From NCBI GenBank assembly GCA_037975125.1, contig JAJQOW010000182.1, positions 1 through 64,000 of the forward strand: a stretch of DNA of 64,000 nucleotides, read 5' to 3'. The notes below the pieces were generated by a model. The model saw only the letters and a program-made list of their open reading frames with translations, made no database searches and had not been told where the DNA came from. Numbering within the stretch: the stretch's first letter is position 1; each line of letters starts with the position of its first letter. The position numbers and the translations under genes were made by a program. The stretch is from Latrodectus hesperus (lineage: Eukaryota > Arthropoda > Arachnida > Araneae > Theridiidae). Below, piece after piece: positions 62,942 through 64,000 of the stretch.

Positions 62942-64000
62942 CACTGGCCTCCAAAAGTTAAGGAACAACAAGTTTTTGTGCCTAATTTGCAAATGAATGA
63001 ATGTAGAAACACCCAATTTGGATGACATGTGCACAAAACAGGTATTAATTGACTGCAACATAGAAGTTTACATAAGAAAAAAGCAAAAAGGATTTACAAC
63101 AAAAAAATGCAATCTCGCTGGAATAGTCCATTTTTGGAAAAAAAGAATAATCACAGTTTTATGTGGTAAAAAGTAATAGAAGCATAAAAAATGAGTTTTA
63201 ATAAGGGATATGCCCACCCCTAGCTTGCATGTATTGGCGGCATCGACTTTCCATGCTGTCAATTAAGCTGTCGGTTACCGAAATGGGAAGCGAAGACCAG
63301 ACACGGAGCAAGCTTTGTTCCAGCTCTCCTAAAGACCTTGGAGGAGGATTTAAAGCAGCAACCTTTCTACCAAGATAGTCCCACACATGTTCGATTGGAT
63401 TCAGGTCTCGAGATTGAGGTGGCCTTTCCATTCGCTCCAAACCAAGATCCTCAAGATATTCCTCAACAACTACAGCTCGGTGAACTCGTGCGTTATCATC
63501 CATCAGAATGAAATTATTGCCAATTGCACCGGCATATGGGCGGACATATGGATCAAGGATCTCGACCCAATATCTCACTCCAGTCACAGTTCCTCCCTAG
63601 GACACATGTTGGTCAGTGTCACCACCGACTGAGATTCCCGTCCAAACCATTATTCCACCTTAGCGGTAACTGTCTCTTTCCACAATGTTGGATTGGTGGT
63701 ATCTGGTGTTTTGTTCCCTCCAGATCCGAAGACGTCCTGAATTGCTCTCCAATGTGAATCTGGACTCGTCTGTGAAGAGTACAGAAGCCCATTGCTGCCT
63801 GGTCCAGGAAACGTATTTTCTTGCCCAAGATAAGTGAGCCCTTCTTTGTCGTCCGGTGAGGGGGACACACACAACTAGTCGTCTTGCATAGAAACCTTCA
63901 TGGTGAAGACGCCTTCGTACCGTACTAACGGATATTCTTCTCCCCGATGCTACAGAGAGGTCTGCAACAAGTTGTGGAACAGAAATTCTTCTTCTCCTTT
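62942..64000 (-). mobile_element. Tc1-type transposon, 3' part; continues beyond the window
   Basis: The terminus begins CACTGGCCTCCAAAAGTTAA next to a TA dinucleotide (62940-62941), as for Tc1 elements. The transposase reads on the minus strand and runs off the right edge. The other terminus is outside the window, so length and full inverted repeats cannot be checked. Confidence 0.88.
63198..64000 (-). pseudogene. Tc1-type transposase (DD34E), two premature stops, N-terminus outside window
   Basis: A single minus frame runs from the window edge to a stop at 63198. It includes RRRRISVPQLVADLS and ISVSTVRRRL (helix-turn-helix region), then LFTDESRF (first catalytic Asp), GGIMVWTGIS, LMDDNARVH (second Asp), SRDLNPIEHVWD (catalytic Glu, DD34E spacing) and SLIDSMESRC near the end. 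Two in-frame stops break it: TAA at 63660-63662 and TAG at 63597-63599, close together between the first two catalytic Asp residues. There are no frameshifts, so decay is mild. The length to the edge is about 267 codons of the usual ~340. Confidence 0.92.

Overview
The window looks like arthropod nuclear DNA, most likely from a spider. It is strongly AT-rich, it has spliced genes with GT-AG introns and no bacterial-style operons, and it is filled with transposons of arthropod type. The spider call rests on the look of the LINE and SINE families and is inference. I see no intact host gene. The nearest things are a decayed EGF-like exon (26341-26448) and a THAP-type first exon that has lost its ATG (47906-48000).

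Layout. 1-21215: one satellite array, monomer about 194 bp, running off the left edge. Copies in 1-4664 are nearly identical and form mosaic higher-order blocks; beyond about 4665 the copies are old and diverged. Two insertions interrupt the array: a 5'-truncated R1/I-type LINE on the minus strand (6325-8916, 14-bp target duplication) and a 4-kb non-coding DNA transposon (about 14895-18915). 21216-31060: a graveyard of tRNA-derived SINEs (at least five families), the EGF relict, and a BEL/Pao retrotransposon with gag and pol in opposite orientations. 31061-40163: LINE 3' remnants, two small MITE-like inverted-repeat elements and long empty AT-rich DNA.

40167-47742: a complete PIF/Harbinger transposon of 7576 bp with TAA target duplications, 111-bp terminal inverted repeats (3 mismatches), a three-exon DDE transposase gene (+, 404 codons) and a convergent three-exon MADF-type partner gene (-, 204 codons). 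Both genes are open from start to stop once the introns are removed. This is the best candidate for a working genetic system in the window: the MADF protein would be the DNA-binding partner that Harbinger transposases need, and the inverted repeats hold three copies of a 10-bp motif plus a TGACGTCA palindrome that could be its sites.

47743-64000: THAP relict, LINE tail remnants (about 49969-50390), a decayed mariner (50830-52093), SINE fragments, a perfect 27-bp-arm foldback (55369-55436), a Helitron-like element (about 55653-56707), a LINE RNase H remnant (57345-57735), a decayed hAT-like element containing four 186-bp repeats with internal hairpins (about 60186-61940), and a Tc1-type transposon with two premature stops running off the right edge (62942-64000). 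All calls were made by eye from the sequence; family names come from motif recognition, not from a database search.
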